From Temnothorax longispinosus (taxonomy: Eukaryota; Arthropoda; Insecta; Hymenoptera; Formicidae), in the NCBI RefSeq assembly GCF_030848805.1, contig NW_027270069.1:62001-126000 (forward strand): a stretch of DNA of 64,000 nt. Reading direction: 5' to 3'. A program made the position numbers and the translations under genes. Below, in pieces: positions 45,602 through 55,914 of this stretch (positions are counted from its first letter, which is position 1; the number at the start of each line of letters is the position of its first letter). Below the pieces are notes generated by a model, which was given only the letters and a program-made list of their open reading frames with translations, was not told the DNA's origin and did not search any database.

Positions 45602-46171
45602 GGGTGCATCCAGAAGCACGACCGCTCACTGAGCGCTCATTGAGCGCTCAGTATATCCCCTAGATCTATCTACTGCATGGATACAAACGCTCTGTGAGCT
45701 GCTCACGGTGAGCGCTCGCCACTTTCGTGAGCGTGGTTTTCTATCGCTCACTCCGCTTACTTTACGCTCTCTCTCCAATCTTCGCACCAATTTAATATCC
45801 CTAAAGGTTAGTAACTAAAATAATTCTTGTGCCGTTGTTAATTTTCATCTTTTAGTTGGAAAGTTAAGTTATTCTTTTTTGCAAATAATCAAAAAATTAA
45901 CATATTAAGTAGTTAAACATTATTTAGATAAAGCATTTGTATATTTTTACAGGTGGCAGATAGTAAAGATAGAAATTAATATTTACGCAGATCTTTAGAG
46001 ACGTAGATGTTTATTATAAGTGCAAATAAATATCTATAACTTATACGTCATATAAATGCGTATAGTGAACTGTTGTGAGCATATATCCAGCACATCAAAA
46101 ATGCTCACTGAGCGGCTACCTGTGAGCGCTCAATGAGCACTCAATGAGCGATCGTGCTTCTGGATGCAGCC
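45602..46171. mobile_element. 570-bp MITE with TGAGCGCTCA subterminal repeats
   Basis: The ends GGGTGCATCCAGAAGCACGA and TCGTGCTTCTGGATGCAGCC are an inverted pair. ATT is present directly outside each end (45599-45601 and 46172-46174). Both subterminal zones carry repeated GAGCGCTCA / GCTCACTGAGC words. A 3-bp duplication suggests a PIF/Harbinger-like element, but ATT is not the usual TWA. No transposase. Confidence 0.75.
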
Positions 46172-46552
46172 ATTATATTCTAGTGATTACTTGTAATCAC
46201 GTTTAATTGTAATCGCAAAGTTTATTTATTTTAGGAAACAAATGTGAATGTGTGTGTGCCATAAAGAAATATATAGCAATGCGGAAAGAAGAGAAGAGTC
46301 GAACCCGCAAAAGCGGCTAGATGTAACCGATTGCGAGGTGAGCATTTCATAATCTATTTTATTAATTGTTACTGATGGAAATAATTACTTATTTGCGCAG
46401 TAGTATATCGTTTTCAGATCACTGTATAATGTAATAGTGCATTGAATGTTTAATACGTTGTCTAATAAATAAAATATTTTTTAGATTATATATTTTGAGA
46501 TTTTTTTAAACATTTAATAAATTATTTATGACATAATTAATATTAACAAGTA
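46172..46552. other. Intergenic stretch, nothing recognised
   Basis: No gene, RNA or repeat border recognised. Confidence 0.5.
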
Positions 46553-47437
46553 TACAGGGTGTCCTATTTTAATCGATCACTCCCAAAAAAACTCTTTTAT
46601 TTGTGATTCTAGAAAGAAATGCTTCAGATAAAAGTTGTTTGGTTTGAAGGGAGTCGTACGATTCCAATGTGAGTCGTGCCATACATGTTATTCGAGAAAT
46701 TTTAAAGGAGACTAATTTCTTAAATAGGACTTGATTTTTTTCTTGAGATAAAAGTTGTAGATCTCGTCGAGACGTTTTTAAAACACCATAATAATAAAAC
46801 TCTCTTTTGTTAAGAATTTCCTGAGATATTTTAAATTTTGTTATATTTTTAATAGATATAAAATATGTAATATCTCGTAAAGTATTAATTCACTTTTCGA
46901 TGACCTTGATACTTTTATACGTAGAATAATAAAAGGAATCGATTGTTGTAAAAAAAGACAGAAAAAATTATTTTAAAAGTTTGATTGCATTTTGTAAAAG
47001 CATTTAATTGTGTAAAATTGCAAATGTAAAAATTAATTTTATTGTTCGCTTTCTTTCATTATTTTATGTACAAAAGTATCCAGGTAAGGTAATCGAAAAG
47101 TAAATACTTTACGAGATATTTCATATTTTATATTAAAAAATATCATGATAAAATTTAAAATATCTCAGGAAATCTTTAACGAAAGAGAGTTTTATTATAG
47201 TGTTTTGAAAACGTCTTGACGAGTTCTATAACTTTTATATTAAGGAAAAAATCAAATTCTATTTAAGAAATTAGTCGTCTTTAAAATTTTTTGAAAACGA
47301 TGACACCTCTACGACATAACTTATGCAAGAATCATGTTTCCCCTTTCAAGCCAAACAACTTTCGTCTGAAGCATTTCTTTCTAGAATTACAAATAAAACA
47401 GTTTTTAGGGGTAATTGATTAAAATATATGGGACAAT
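46553..47437. mobile_element. Foldback element with about 435-bp arms
   Basis: The left end TACAGGGTGTCC and right end ATGGGACA are similar in inverted orientation. The arms 46553-46990 and 47000-47435 match imperfectly throughout (CAAACAACTTT pairs with AAAGTTGTTTG). A partial relative lies at 35008-35800. No coding sequence. Confidence 0.7.
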
Positions 47438-47649
47438 ATTTTCTTATATAAAATAGGTATTATCCCTGTATATAAAATATTTCTAAATAATTAAAATTTA
47501 TAACAGTTTAAATTATATCAGGGTTAGATTTTTTCTTATCAAATTTTATGCAAATAGATATCTAAATAAAGAAGCATTTTTATTAAGATGTTATTCACCG
47601 AACAAGTATCGCGAAATACGTATTTTTACAAATTATTACTTATACCTAC

Positions 47650-47730
47650 CCGAGCGCTGAATTGATAAGTCGCGACGCCACTCGTCCCGGGGCCGATCCG
47701 TATCGTGTCCGTCCGCCGCGCCGTCGCGTT
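47650..47730 (-). other. Exon-like cassette B1
   Basis: Minus strand: acceptor TTCTCTTTTCAG, donor GTAGGT. Similar to B2. The frame shared with B2 reads TDRPRDEWRRDL here. Confidence 0.4.
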
Positions 47731-47989
47731 CTGAAAAGAGAAGGAAAACGTCGCGCCCTCAACTTTTCGCGATCATAAATTTTCCGAATTCGAAAATCAA
47801 ATACTAATTTTAATAGATATATCCACGATATTCGCGACATTAGAAAATACGATCGTCTTCGACCGAACACGAATCGCGAAATACGTATTTTTACAAATTA
47901 TCACTACCCGAGCGCTGAACTGATTCTACGCGATAGATACCGCAATAAATATAATTAATGCATGCAAGATTAATGAAAGTTACTCTTAC

Positions 47990-48069
47990 CTTAATTAAAT
48001 GAATCGCGACACGCCACTTGTCCCGGAACCGATCCGTACCGTCCGTGGCGTCCGCCAGTCCGCCGTGTT
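47990..48069 (-). other. Exon-like cassette B2
   Basis: Minus strand: acceptor ATTTCCAG, donor GTAAGA. The shared frame reads GTDRFRDKWRVAIHLIK. Base similarity to B1 is centred on ACGGATCGGTTCCGGGACAA. Confidence 0.4.
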
Positions 48070-48301
48070 CTGGAAATGATTGAAATGATTGAAATGAACG
48101 CAGGAGAACGTCATCACTATAGCGGAGGCACTTCGAATCGTTTCCCGCGCGGTCAACTTCACGTTCGATAAGAGCTAGCATCACGTTCGGCATCACTACG
48201 CGTTCCATTCTTATATTCGCGTTCATGCATTTTTCTTATTCTAGCAATAAATGCTATACTCTTATACCCTTGCCTTATGTAGCGATTGCTCTTTCGCATT
48301 A

Positions 48302-48460
48302 GGCCGGTTCTACAATCAGTTTTATATATGTCGGAACCGAGATGGTCCAATGAGGAAAATTCGTTTTCGAAAAAGAAATTCTCTCATTGGACCATCGCGC
48401 ATCGGCTGATGCGTTCCGACATCTGACTACGACATACGACTGATTGATGTAGAACCGGCC
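48302..48460. mobile_element. 159-bp MITE with TTA target duplication
   Basis: The inverted ends GGCCGGTTCTACAATCAGT and GATGTAGAACCGGCC are flanked by TTA on both sides (48299-48301 and 48461-48463). Internal arms ATGGTCCAATGAG and CTCATTGGACCAT pair as well. TTA fits the PIF/Harbinger TWA preference. Confidence 0.8.
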
Positions 48461-48696
48461 TTATATGATGCAAATTATATAAATGTTTAAATTGTAGGTT
48501 GATATCCGCAATACTTGAATATTGATAAATGTAATCATTTACTTGAATATTCGCCCAATACATTTTCAGCCGAATAAATCTTGCAAAATATGTGTTTTAA
48601 TTTATAAATCGTCAATGTGCTAATGCCGAATCTACGCGATGATTAAATGTTGTTATAATAAAGAATAAATACAGGGTTGATGCAAATTTTGCTTAC

Positions 48697-48759
48697 TAAT
48701 TAAATGAGTTATTATTGTGACGCTAGTCGTCCCGAAATCAATCCATCCCGTGTCTATCA
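48697..48759 (-). other. Cassette B3 remnant, interrupted by a MITE
   Basis: Minus strand: matches the 3' half of B2 (GATTTCGGGACGACTAGCG, CATTTAATTA) with donor GTAAGC. It is cut at 48760 by the element that follows. The frame is not maintained. Confidence 0.35.
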
Positions 48760-48957
48760 CGTAGGGGAGGGTGGGGTAATTGAGAACGGCGGGTAATTGG
48801 GAACAGGCTAGATAAGTAATACATCCCCCCGCACTACACCGTCCCGAACCTATTCAACGGCTGCATGCAGCCTGCATGTATTACTTAATTATCTAGCCTG
48901 TTCCCAATTACGTATTACCCGCTGCCGTTCTCAATTACCCCACTACCCTCCCCTACG
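48760..48957. mobile_element. 198-bp foldback MITE
   Basis: The ends CGTAGGGGAGGGTGGGGTAA and TTACCCCACTACCCTCCCCT (then ACG) are followed inward by TTGAGAACGGC and AATTGGGAACAGGCTAGATA, repeated in inverse at the other end. No coding sequence. Confidence 0.8.
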
Positions 48958-49049
48958 TTCCGTTAATAACGACGAAATATTCGAAGATGCATCTTCGGTC
49001 CGGTATCATATGTGACACTACGCGAGCAATAATTCACTAATGTTGAAGT

Positions 49050-49362
49050 TGCTTTCCATTTACACTCAATATAAGTGATCTGTAAAAGTCACTTAGTTAT
49101 GTGAGTATTTTATACTCAGGTAAGATATGTCATTTTGTATTTATCTGCTTATTTTGGTGACGAAGCTATCGCATAATAATACAGATTCATAGCCTCACTT
49201 TTAATGTGAGTCTATTTAGATTCATTAAAGCACATGTGGTCTCGATTGTGGATAAAAACTCAGCTCACTTGCCAGCATGCAAAAAAAACGTGCATTCAAC
49301 AGATTCAACTGAGTTATGACGTCACAAGAGAATTATCTGAGTTTTGATGTAAATGGAAAGCA
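49050..49362. mobile_element. Probable 313-bp MITE
   Basis: Short inverted ends TGCTTTCCATTTACA and TGTAAATGGAAAGC. Inner sequence shows loose symmetry (AGTTATGTGAG...CTCACTT words). Target duplication not clear. Confidence 0.45.
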
Positions 49363-50447
49363 GCTATTATATACAAGTTTCACATCTACAAATGTAGCGC
49401 GGATGGACGCGCACCAGAATGATATTTTATCGGCAGTGTCGGAAAATGAACGTGGCTACGTAGTACCAATTTCAAAAATGGATGTACTGGCGGTAGTGTA
49501 CAGGACTCCAATCTTCCATCCCATATGCGCTGCGGAGTGCGGAGTGCGGATATGCATTTGTGGCTGTGGGCGGCCTGTGGCTTTGTGGCTGTCAAATATG
49601 TCGAACACAGTGATACGCAGTGAGCTAATACGTTGCACAGTAGCGTAGTACGTTCCTCAGGTATATTTATTTGTCAAGCCCGTCATATTCTTCGGTTATC
49701 ATAATTTGTGAACGAATATCGCAGAAGGCTACCGTCTTATTCCGTCACCCGCGCTCATTCGCAGTTCCCCATTATTATTTTCTAGGTTAAGTACACAGAT
49801 AAATGATAGTGATGTCATTTACTTGGTGTTATTGGTGTTATTACTCATCGAAATTACAAAACTACAGGCAAAATATTATTTTTAGAAATTCACGTTGATT
49901 GTACGCCCGAAACGGTCATTATAAAGTAAATGTATTATATTTTACTGATCTCGTAAAACCTGATTTCGAGAGGACTGACAATGAGAGCGCTATGCTTTCC
50001 AATAATAGTAATTTTCCACAGCATTGATTTGTCATAATCGAGTTAACGACACTTCTTACATCGCTGCCATCATTAATTTAATATCATTAAATATCTTTTT
50101 TTCGAAGACGAAACTAATAATACTGTTACAATATAGAAAGCTATGCTAGAAACCTTGATGCAAAGGCACCAATCATATGTTTTAAAAATATGTACAAATA
50201 TTTTGAATAACTGTTCCACTTATGGATCTTGATATCAGCAATTTCGATATATGACCAGTTTATCTTTCTGGTTTTTTTTTGTCCAATTATTTGAATCCAA
50301 TCATCTATTTTTTGAATTACTTATGCATTTAAAATTGCACCATTGCATTGTTAGAAATGCCTTAATGCTGCATCAAAGTAACATTCCGTTCTGTTACTAT
50401 GTATTCTTAAGATACATAATTATTGCAGATCATTCGTTGGGATGTGA
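49363..50447. promoter_or_regulatory. Upstream region of ITFG1
   Basis: No coding frame recognised. It probably holds the promoter and perhaps a 5' UTR exon: an acceptor-like TAATTATTGCAG lies at 50417-50428, just before the start codon. A local repeat GCGGAGT occurs at 49533-49552. No core promoter element can be assigned with confidence. Confidence 0.3.
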
Positions 50448-52503
50448 ATGATGCTGCGGATTCGAACGATGCTGCGGATTCGAACGTTTGTTTACCTTGT
50501 CGCGCTTGTCTCGGCGGCGAGATGCAGCGACATAACACCCGCCGTGTTCGGGAGCGTGTTGGACGGCATGCCGGCGGCGTTCGGCGATTTCAATTCCGAC
50601 GAATTGACAGATGTGTTCATGCTGCGCAACGGTGGCCAGACGGTGGAGATATTCTTAGCGGCTGAGCAAGAACCTCTGCTGCGACCTAAGCCGGATCTGA
50701 GTTGCCCGTTCAAGGACCACGTGACCAGTGTGGTACCTGGTGACTTCGATGGCGACGTCTTCATGGACATCCTGGTGACGACGTTCAATCCCGATCAAAA
50801 GCTCACGTATGTGCACATACTGTGGGGCGGGAACGGCCATCTGAACTGCAGCGATGAGTGGAATCCCCTCATAGAGATGCACGATCAGCCATTAGCGGTG
50901 GACTACAATCAAGACATGATAATTGACCTCTTTGGGGTGGACAAGCACGGCAGAAGGATGTTCTGGATATTTAATGAGAATAGAACAACTCCACGGGCCG
51001 TAGAAATGCTCAAGGATAATTTGATGCCGCTGGAGCCCGTGAGAAATCCGCACTCGAACGCTTTCCTGGATTTGAACAGCGACTTTCTGTCGGATCTCGT
51101 GGTAACCACGAAAAAGTCCTTCGAGATATGGTTGGGCACAGAACATGGATTCGAGTTTTCCGATGAGATCGACTTTCCATATAATATATCGGTCGATAGA
51201 AATTTTAAAGGAGAATTCGGGCAGACTCTCTATCTGGACGTCGAACTGACCGGTAAGATGGCTCTCCTTCTGCCACTGTGCTTCGATCAGGATTGTACCA
51301 ATTGTACGATAATGATGTATTTGAACGGCTGGCACAATTTGCGTGTAAACTTCCGTGACCCCAACAATGTCTTGTGGGGTTTCGTGAAGCCCAATGGTCA
51401 TCGTTACACGGAGACTATCACTCTGCGCGGCGGCGACTTCAACATGGATGGCTATCCGGATTTACTAGCGACTCTGCAGTCTGCGAAACAAGCTCAATCG
51501 TTTTTATTGCAGAATGTGGCGTGCGATAACTGCGCCGGCTTCAATCGCACCTTCGACGTTAAGTGGCAGGCGTTGAATCCGTTCTACAACGAGACCGCGA
51601 TGGCAGTATTTTACGACTTCTATCAGGATGGCATCCTGGACGTGATCCTGGTTGAATTCGATAAGACGAACAACGCCTATCGCACCGCGGCGTTCAAGAA
51701 CAGTTTGGACTACGACGCTAATTTTGTCAAGGTGATGGTGCTCACTGGACGCACCAACAGCATGTATCCCATCTCACCGGGTTCGCTCGGCAAGAAGAAA
51801 AGAACCTACGGGACCAATCTGCCGGGACCGTCGATCGCGTACAGAACCACCACGCAGGATGGTAGTCCTCGCAACGCGATCGCTGCGCAGTTACCCCAGA
51901 GCGCACATTTCTCTCTTAACTTACCGTACACCACCTTCGGTCTGGGAAGAACGCCCAATTTTGTGGATGCTCTCACGATAGGGGTACGTGTGAAAAACTG
52001 TAAAAACGCTTTCTTTTAAAACTGCCGTTAATTACACCAATATGAATTAAGATTGATATGAGATTAAAAACGCTCCGTTTTTCTTTTATAAGTAGAATTA
52101 TAATTTAAGATGATACACATACATAACAGTTAATTACTAATACAACATTAATTGCTTCTGATTACTGGTGTAACTTGACTTCAATGAAATTTCGAATGAC
52201 GTTAAAGAATAATTTAAAAATATATATTTTCTTTTTCAGGTTGGCGGCAAGTCGCGAGAATGGCCGCAGATTATTCCGAATTCCCAGATGGTCGTGATAC
52301 CGAATCCGATTGCCGAACCATCGAGATGGAAGGCCCAACTATTCGTCACGCCCAGCAAGTTAATCTTACTGAGCGCGGCCGCCTTATCTGGCACCTGCGC
52401 TTTGATCACATCTCTGATTCTCGGTTTGTATTGGAAGGAGAGAAGAGAGGACAAAATCGAGAGGCTCCAGGAAGCGCACAGATTTCACTTCGACGCGATG
52501 TAG
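50448..52503 (+). CDS. ITFG1: ITFG1 / T-cell immunomodulatory protein (TIP) homologue
   Basis: Coding exons 50448-51983 and 52240-52503, joined in phase 0 across a 256-bp intron (donor GTACGT, acceptor CTTTTTCAG), give 599 codons; human ITFG1 has 612. Residues 1-26 look like a signal peptide. FG-GAP-type propeller motifs include AAFGDFNSDELTDVF (44-58), VPGDFDGDVFMDILV (96-110), GGDFNMDGYPDLLA and FYDFYQDGILDVIL. Possible N-glycosylation sites include NCS, NRT, NIS and NET. A membrane helix (about 553-577, LILLSAAALSGTCALITSLI) precedes a short basic tail. The family are type I membrane glycoproteins; the cellular role in insects is poorly known. Two ATGs stand in a row at the start. It converges with CDK5, with 483 bp between the stop codons. 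Confidence 0.93.
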
Positions 52504-52986
52504 AGAAGTGAATATAATAGGGGGGAAAAGGGGGGATAAGATAATAATAATTAAAGCTTATTTAAGATATCGATTTATTGATATAATAATTTAATAATAA
52601 ATAAATCGCGCTTAATATCCTATTCAAACTCGCGTAAAATCCTCATACTCATCAGTCACGACTTCGACAGCGTACGAAATGCGTCTTTTCTTTCCATCAA
52701 CCGTAGTTTTTTTTTTTTTTTTTTTTTACTTTTGATACGAATAAGTTGCCGCCAGAGAGTGAAATTAACAATTTATCGATTCTTGTCATTATTATCACTT
52801 TTCAAAATGACAAGACTTGTCGGTGTCTTCTTCTCGTCGCGGGAGGCGATTGCCTCGTCCGAACGCATAATATATATATTAACAAACGATCATTGCCAGA
52901 GCGTTTTCCTTTCGACTTTTTGGTCGCTGCGCATCGAACGCGCCGTAATATGCTCTCGGTCGGTTTATGCTAAAAGGGATGACTCG
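52504..52986. terminator. Shared 3' flank of ITFG1 and CDK5
   Basis: Convergent 3' ends. AATAAATAAA near 52595-52605 is a plausible poly-A signal for ITFG1. A long T-run near 52710-52728 would be a poly-A tract on the minus strand. Short frames here have no recognised domain. Confidence 0.4.
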
Positions 52987-55614
52987 CTATTGGCATCGGT
53001 CGTTCTTTATGGCAGGGTTCAAGTCGTTGAAGTACGGATGTGCCATCGCCTCCTCCGCCGACAGCCGTAGAGCCGGATTACACACTAATAATCTCTATGA
53101 AATCAGAGAACATTATATAATCGATAACGGAATTTGAGATAAAAGAGCTTGTTAATGTCTATAGTCTTAGAAGATTTTTTTTATTATGTAATTTTTCGAC
53201 ATTCTATTTTCAAAAAAATTAGAGAAACGATTTTCTACCTTTCAGATTTTTATGTGCACGATATTTTTAAATCACGGCTTGAATCGCAACATTGAGGTTT
53301 TATTTCTCTTGTATACATATTATACACATACACATATACATACACATGCGCACGCGCGCGTGTGTATACACGATTTAAATTATTTTTTCTTTATCATTTA
53401 TTATATTTAAACTATGATGCTATTTTAAATCATCTGCACTCTAGTCCCATATTTTTTTCATTTCGTATTCTTTTAAGTTAAGTCGTTACATTATTATAGA
53501 TTTATTAATTTCATAAAGTTTGATTACGCATATTGTTGATAATATATTTTATATACGTCAGAAATGCTAAGTAACTGCATTTATGTTTCAATGATTTAAA
53601 ATAAACGACGATTTACCTGGAGTAAGTCTTTGCCTCTTGAAGGGAGCTTGGGTGTAACCTGTGCCAGTCCTTGCGTGGGATGATACTGTGGGAATGGTTT
53701 ATAGTCAGGAAGCGTCGTTAAATCTGGCCACGTCTCCTCAGTCGGTGTGCCCAGCATTTTGAATATTCTTTTCAATTGATCATCTACATCTGATCCAGGA
53801 AAGAGCGGTCTGCCGGCGTTCGCTAATTCTGTAACATATTGAGACAAGAGATATCGATATTTTAATTTATATCTCCCAACAATAAACTGTAAAAAATTAA
53901 GGGCTTGTTTTGAAAAACGAAAGCTTAAATTTAATTAAATAAATTTTTAAATATTTGTGCGTTATACTAATTGTAAAAAGTCTTGTCAACGATTGACAAG
54001 ACTTAAATCCTTTAGGGGAAAAAAAATCACGGGACAATTACCGGCGAATATGCATCCCGCGCTCCACATGTCAATGGACGTTGTATATAATTTCGCTCCG
54101 AAAAGAACATCCGGGGGACGGTACCACAACGTAACAACCTCCGCCGAGTAACATTTTACAGGAATACCAAATGCCCTTGCTAGTCCAAAATCAGCGAGCT
54201 TCAGCTCCCCGTTCTGCAAATAATTCTCTATTTAATTCAATACACAAACGTAAGATACATACAGTTGTAAGACAAACAATTTTCTCTGTATGATCGGAAA
54301 TATTTGTGTAAATATATAAAAGAATATCTTGAATAGCGTTTTTTTTACTAGGAAAACTAGTGCAACACTGGTGCACACTGCAAGTGCAATTTTATTGTTC
54401 CAATGTGAAAATCAATTCACATATTTTCAGTGCTTAATTTTCTACTGACAAAAATTTGTCAAATTAAATACAGTAGAACTGATTTTCACATTGAAACAAT
54501 AAAATTGCTCAGTTGGCACTAGTTTGCACACAGTAGAAAACGCTCTATGAAATACACATTAAACATAAACGTAAAAATCTCGATAGCTGCGTATTTACCT
54601 TGTTGATGAGTAAGTTCTGCGGTTTGAGGTCTCTGTGCAGAACATTTCTGCTATGGCAGAACGCTAATCCTCTCAACAACTGATATCTGAAAGAGCGTGA
54701 ATTTTTTTTGCGTCAGTCTCGCCCGCGGCGGGATAAATTCGGATATCTCGGAAAGCAAAGCGGACTTACAGGAATGACTTGACGACGTCCAGGTCAATCT
54801 CCCCATTTAGACTGTCGAAGTATTTCTTGAGATCCTGATCGCAGTGCTCGAACACCAAGGTGAGCTTCTTGTCGCTGTGCAGCACGTCATAGAGACGAAC
54901 TATATTCTTATGCTTGAGTTCCTTCAGAAGACAGATCTCCCGTAGTGCTGACGACGGTACACCCTTGGGTAATGTAAAAGAGCACACGAGCGATAAGACG
55001 TTTTGATATCAAGGAGACCACCGTGCCGGCCTTCGTCGTGGGGATTATTTTCGACGCGACACGAGGCGAGCGTCGCGTTATAAATAAAGCGCGCGAGCGA
55101 TCGATTAATTAGATTAATCGGAACGCCGGTGTCGCGGCAAAACAGCAGGTGGGGATTGCGGACGAGGGGGGAGGAGAGGGGGGCGAGAGGGAAGAAGAAA
55201 AAAAAGAATACGGGGAAAGAGAGAGAAGGACAGATCACAAGCACTACCTACTTCATCGTCATCGTCCAGTCGCACCCGCTTCAGAGCGACGATTTCGTGT
55301 GTCTCGCGATTCTTGGCTTTGAACACGGTGCCATAAGTGCCTGGAAAATAAGAAAAGCCGAGTCGAGGAGAATTAGTAGCGTACAACGTACGAGTAAACA
55401 GCACACAGAACTTATTGTTGTGTTGACAGAAAGAGTGAGGGGGACCATCGAGGAGGGGGAGGGGGAGGAGCCGCGGCGCGTCGCCGGACGACGCGGGCGA
55501 CGTCGACAACGACGGCGACGGCGACGACGACGACGACGAATCGCGTCGCCCGACGACTCCAGCCACGAAGAGCTCACCTTCTCCTATTTTCTCGAGCTTC
55601 TCATATTTTTGCAT
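52987..55614 (-). CDS. Cdk5: Cyclin-dependent kinase 5
   Basis: Seven coding exons on the minus strand: 55578-55614, 55252-55340, 54770-54963, 54599-54686, 54042-54213, 53617-53828 and 52987-53094. All use GT/AG and keep frame, giving 299 codons (human 292). Start MQKYEKLEKIGEG; the glycine loop spans exons 1-2; the ATP lysine is in VALKRVRL. The cyclin-type helix is PSSALRE, which marks CDK5. The catalytic loop is HRDLKPQN, the metal motif ADFGLARAFG, the activation segment CYSAEVVTLWYRPPD. The kinase is a proline-directed Ser/Thr kinase activated by p35/p39-type partners and acting mainly in neurons. The C-terminus ends AIKNDRCQ, slightly longer than the human protein. Everything needed for activity appears intact. 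Confidence 0.96.
54359..54527. mobile_element. MITE-like inverted repeat in a CDK5 intron
   Basis: The arms include GCAATTTTATTGTTCCAATG and CATTGAAACAATAAAATTGC. They lie within the 54214-54598 intron. No coding sequence. Confidence 0.6.
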
Positions 55615-55850
55615 ATTTTTGCTGATACCACGGGCGGAACGCGCACGCACGCACGCACTGTCGCGCACAGTGTCTCACCACTGCGCGCTCGCGGCACGAC
55701 GGACAGGGACACTCCGTACGGACACTCGAATGCACTCCGGATCCGGACTATCCGGAGTACTCGGCGGGACTGGCGCAGTGCCGCCAACCTGGAGCCGCCA
55801 GGCGCTACCAACGCGTCACGGAAGTCACCGCGTTTCATCGGTTATTTTAT
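55441..55850 (-). promoter_or_regulatory. GC-rich start region of CDK5 with a CGA triplet tract
   Basis: Base composition is GC-rich around the first exon, as in many insect housekeeping and neural promoters. A (CGA/CGG)n tract lies at about 55500-55540 in intron 1. Overlapping frames on both strands here are composition artefacts. The transcription start is not determined. Confidence 0.45.
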
Positions 55851-55914
55851 ATCTATTTTTGAACCATTTTTTCATCCACGCCTCTGCTTGCATTTTTTAG
55901 ATTTCTTCCCCTGA

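Noticed and set aside
55114..55914. Long Arg/Ser-rich frames on both strands around CDK5 exons 1-2
   Set aside because: They read through GC-rich introns and triplet repeats; the CDK5 exons explain the conserved parts.
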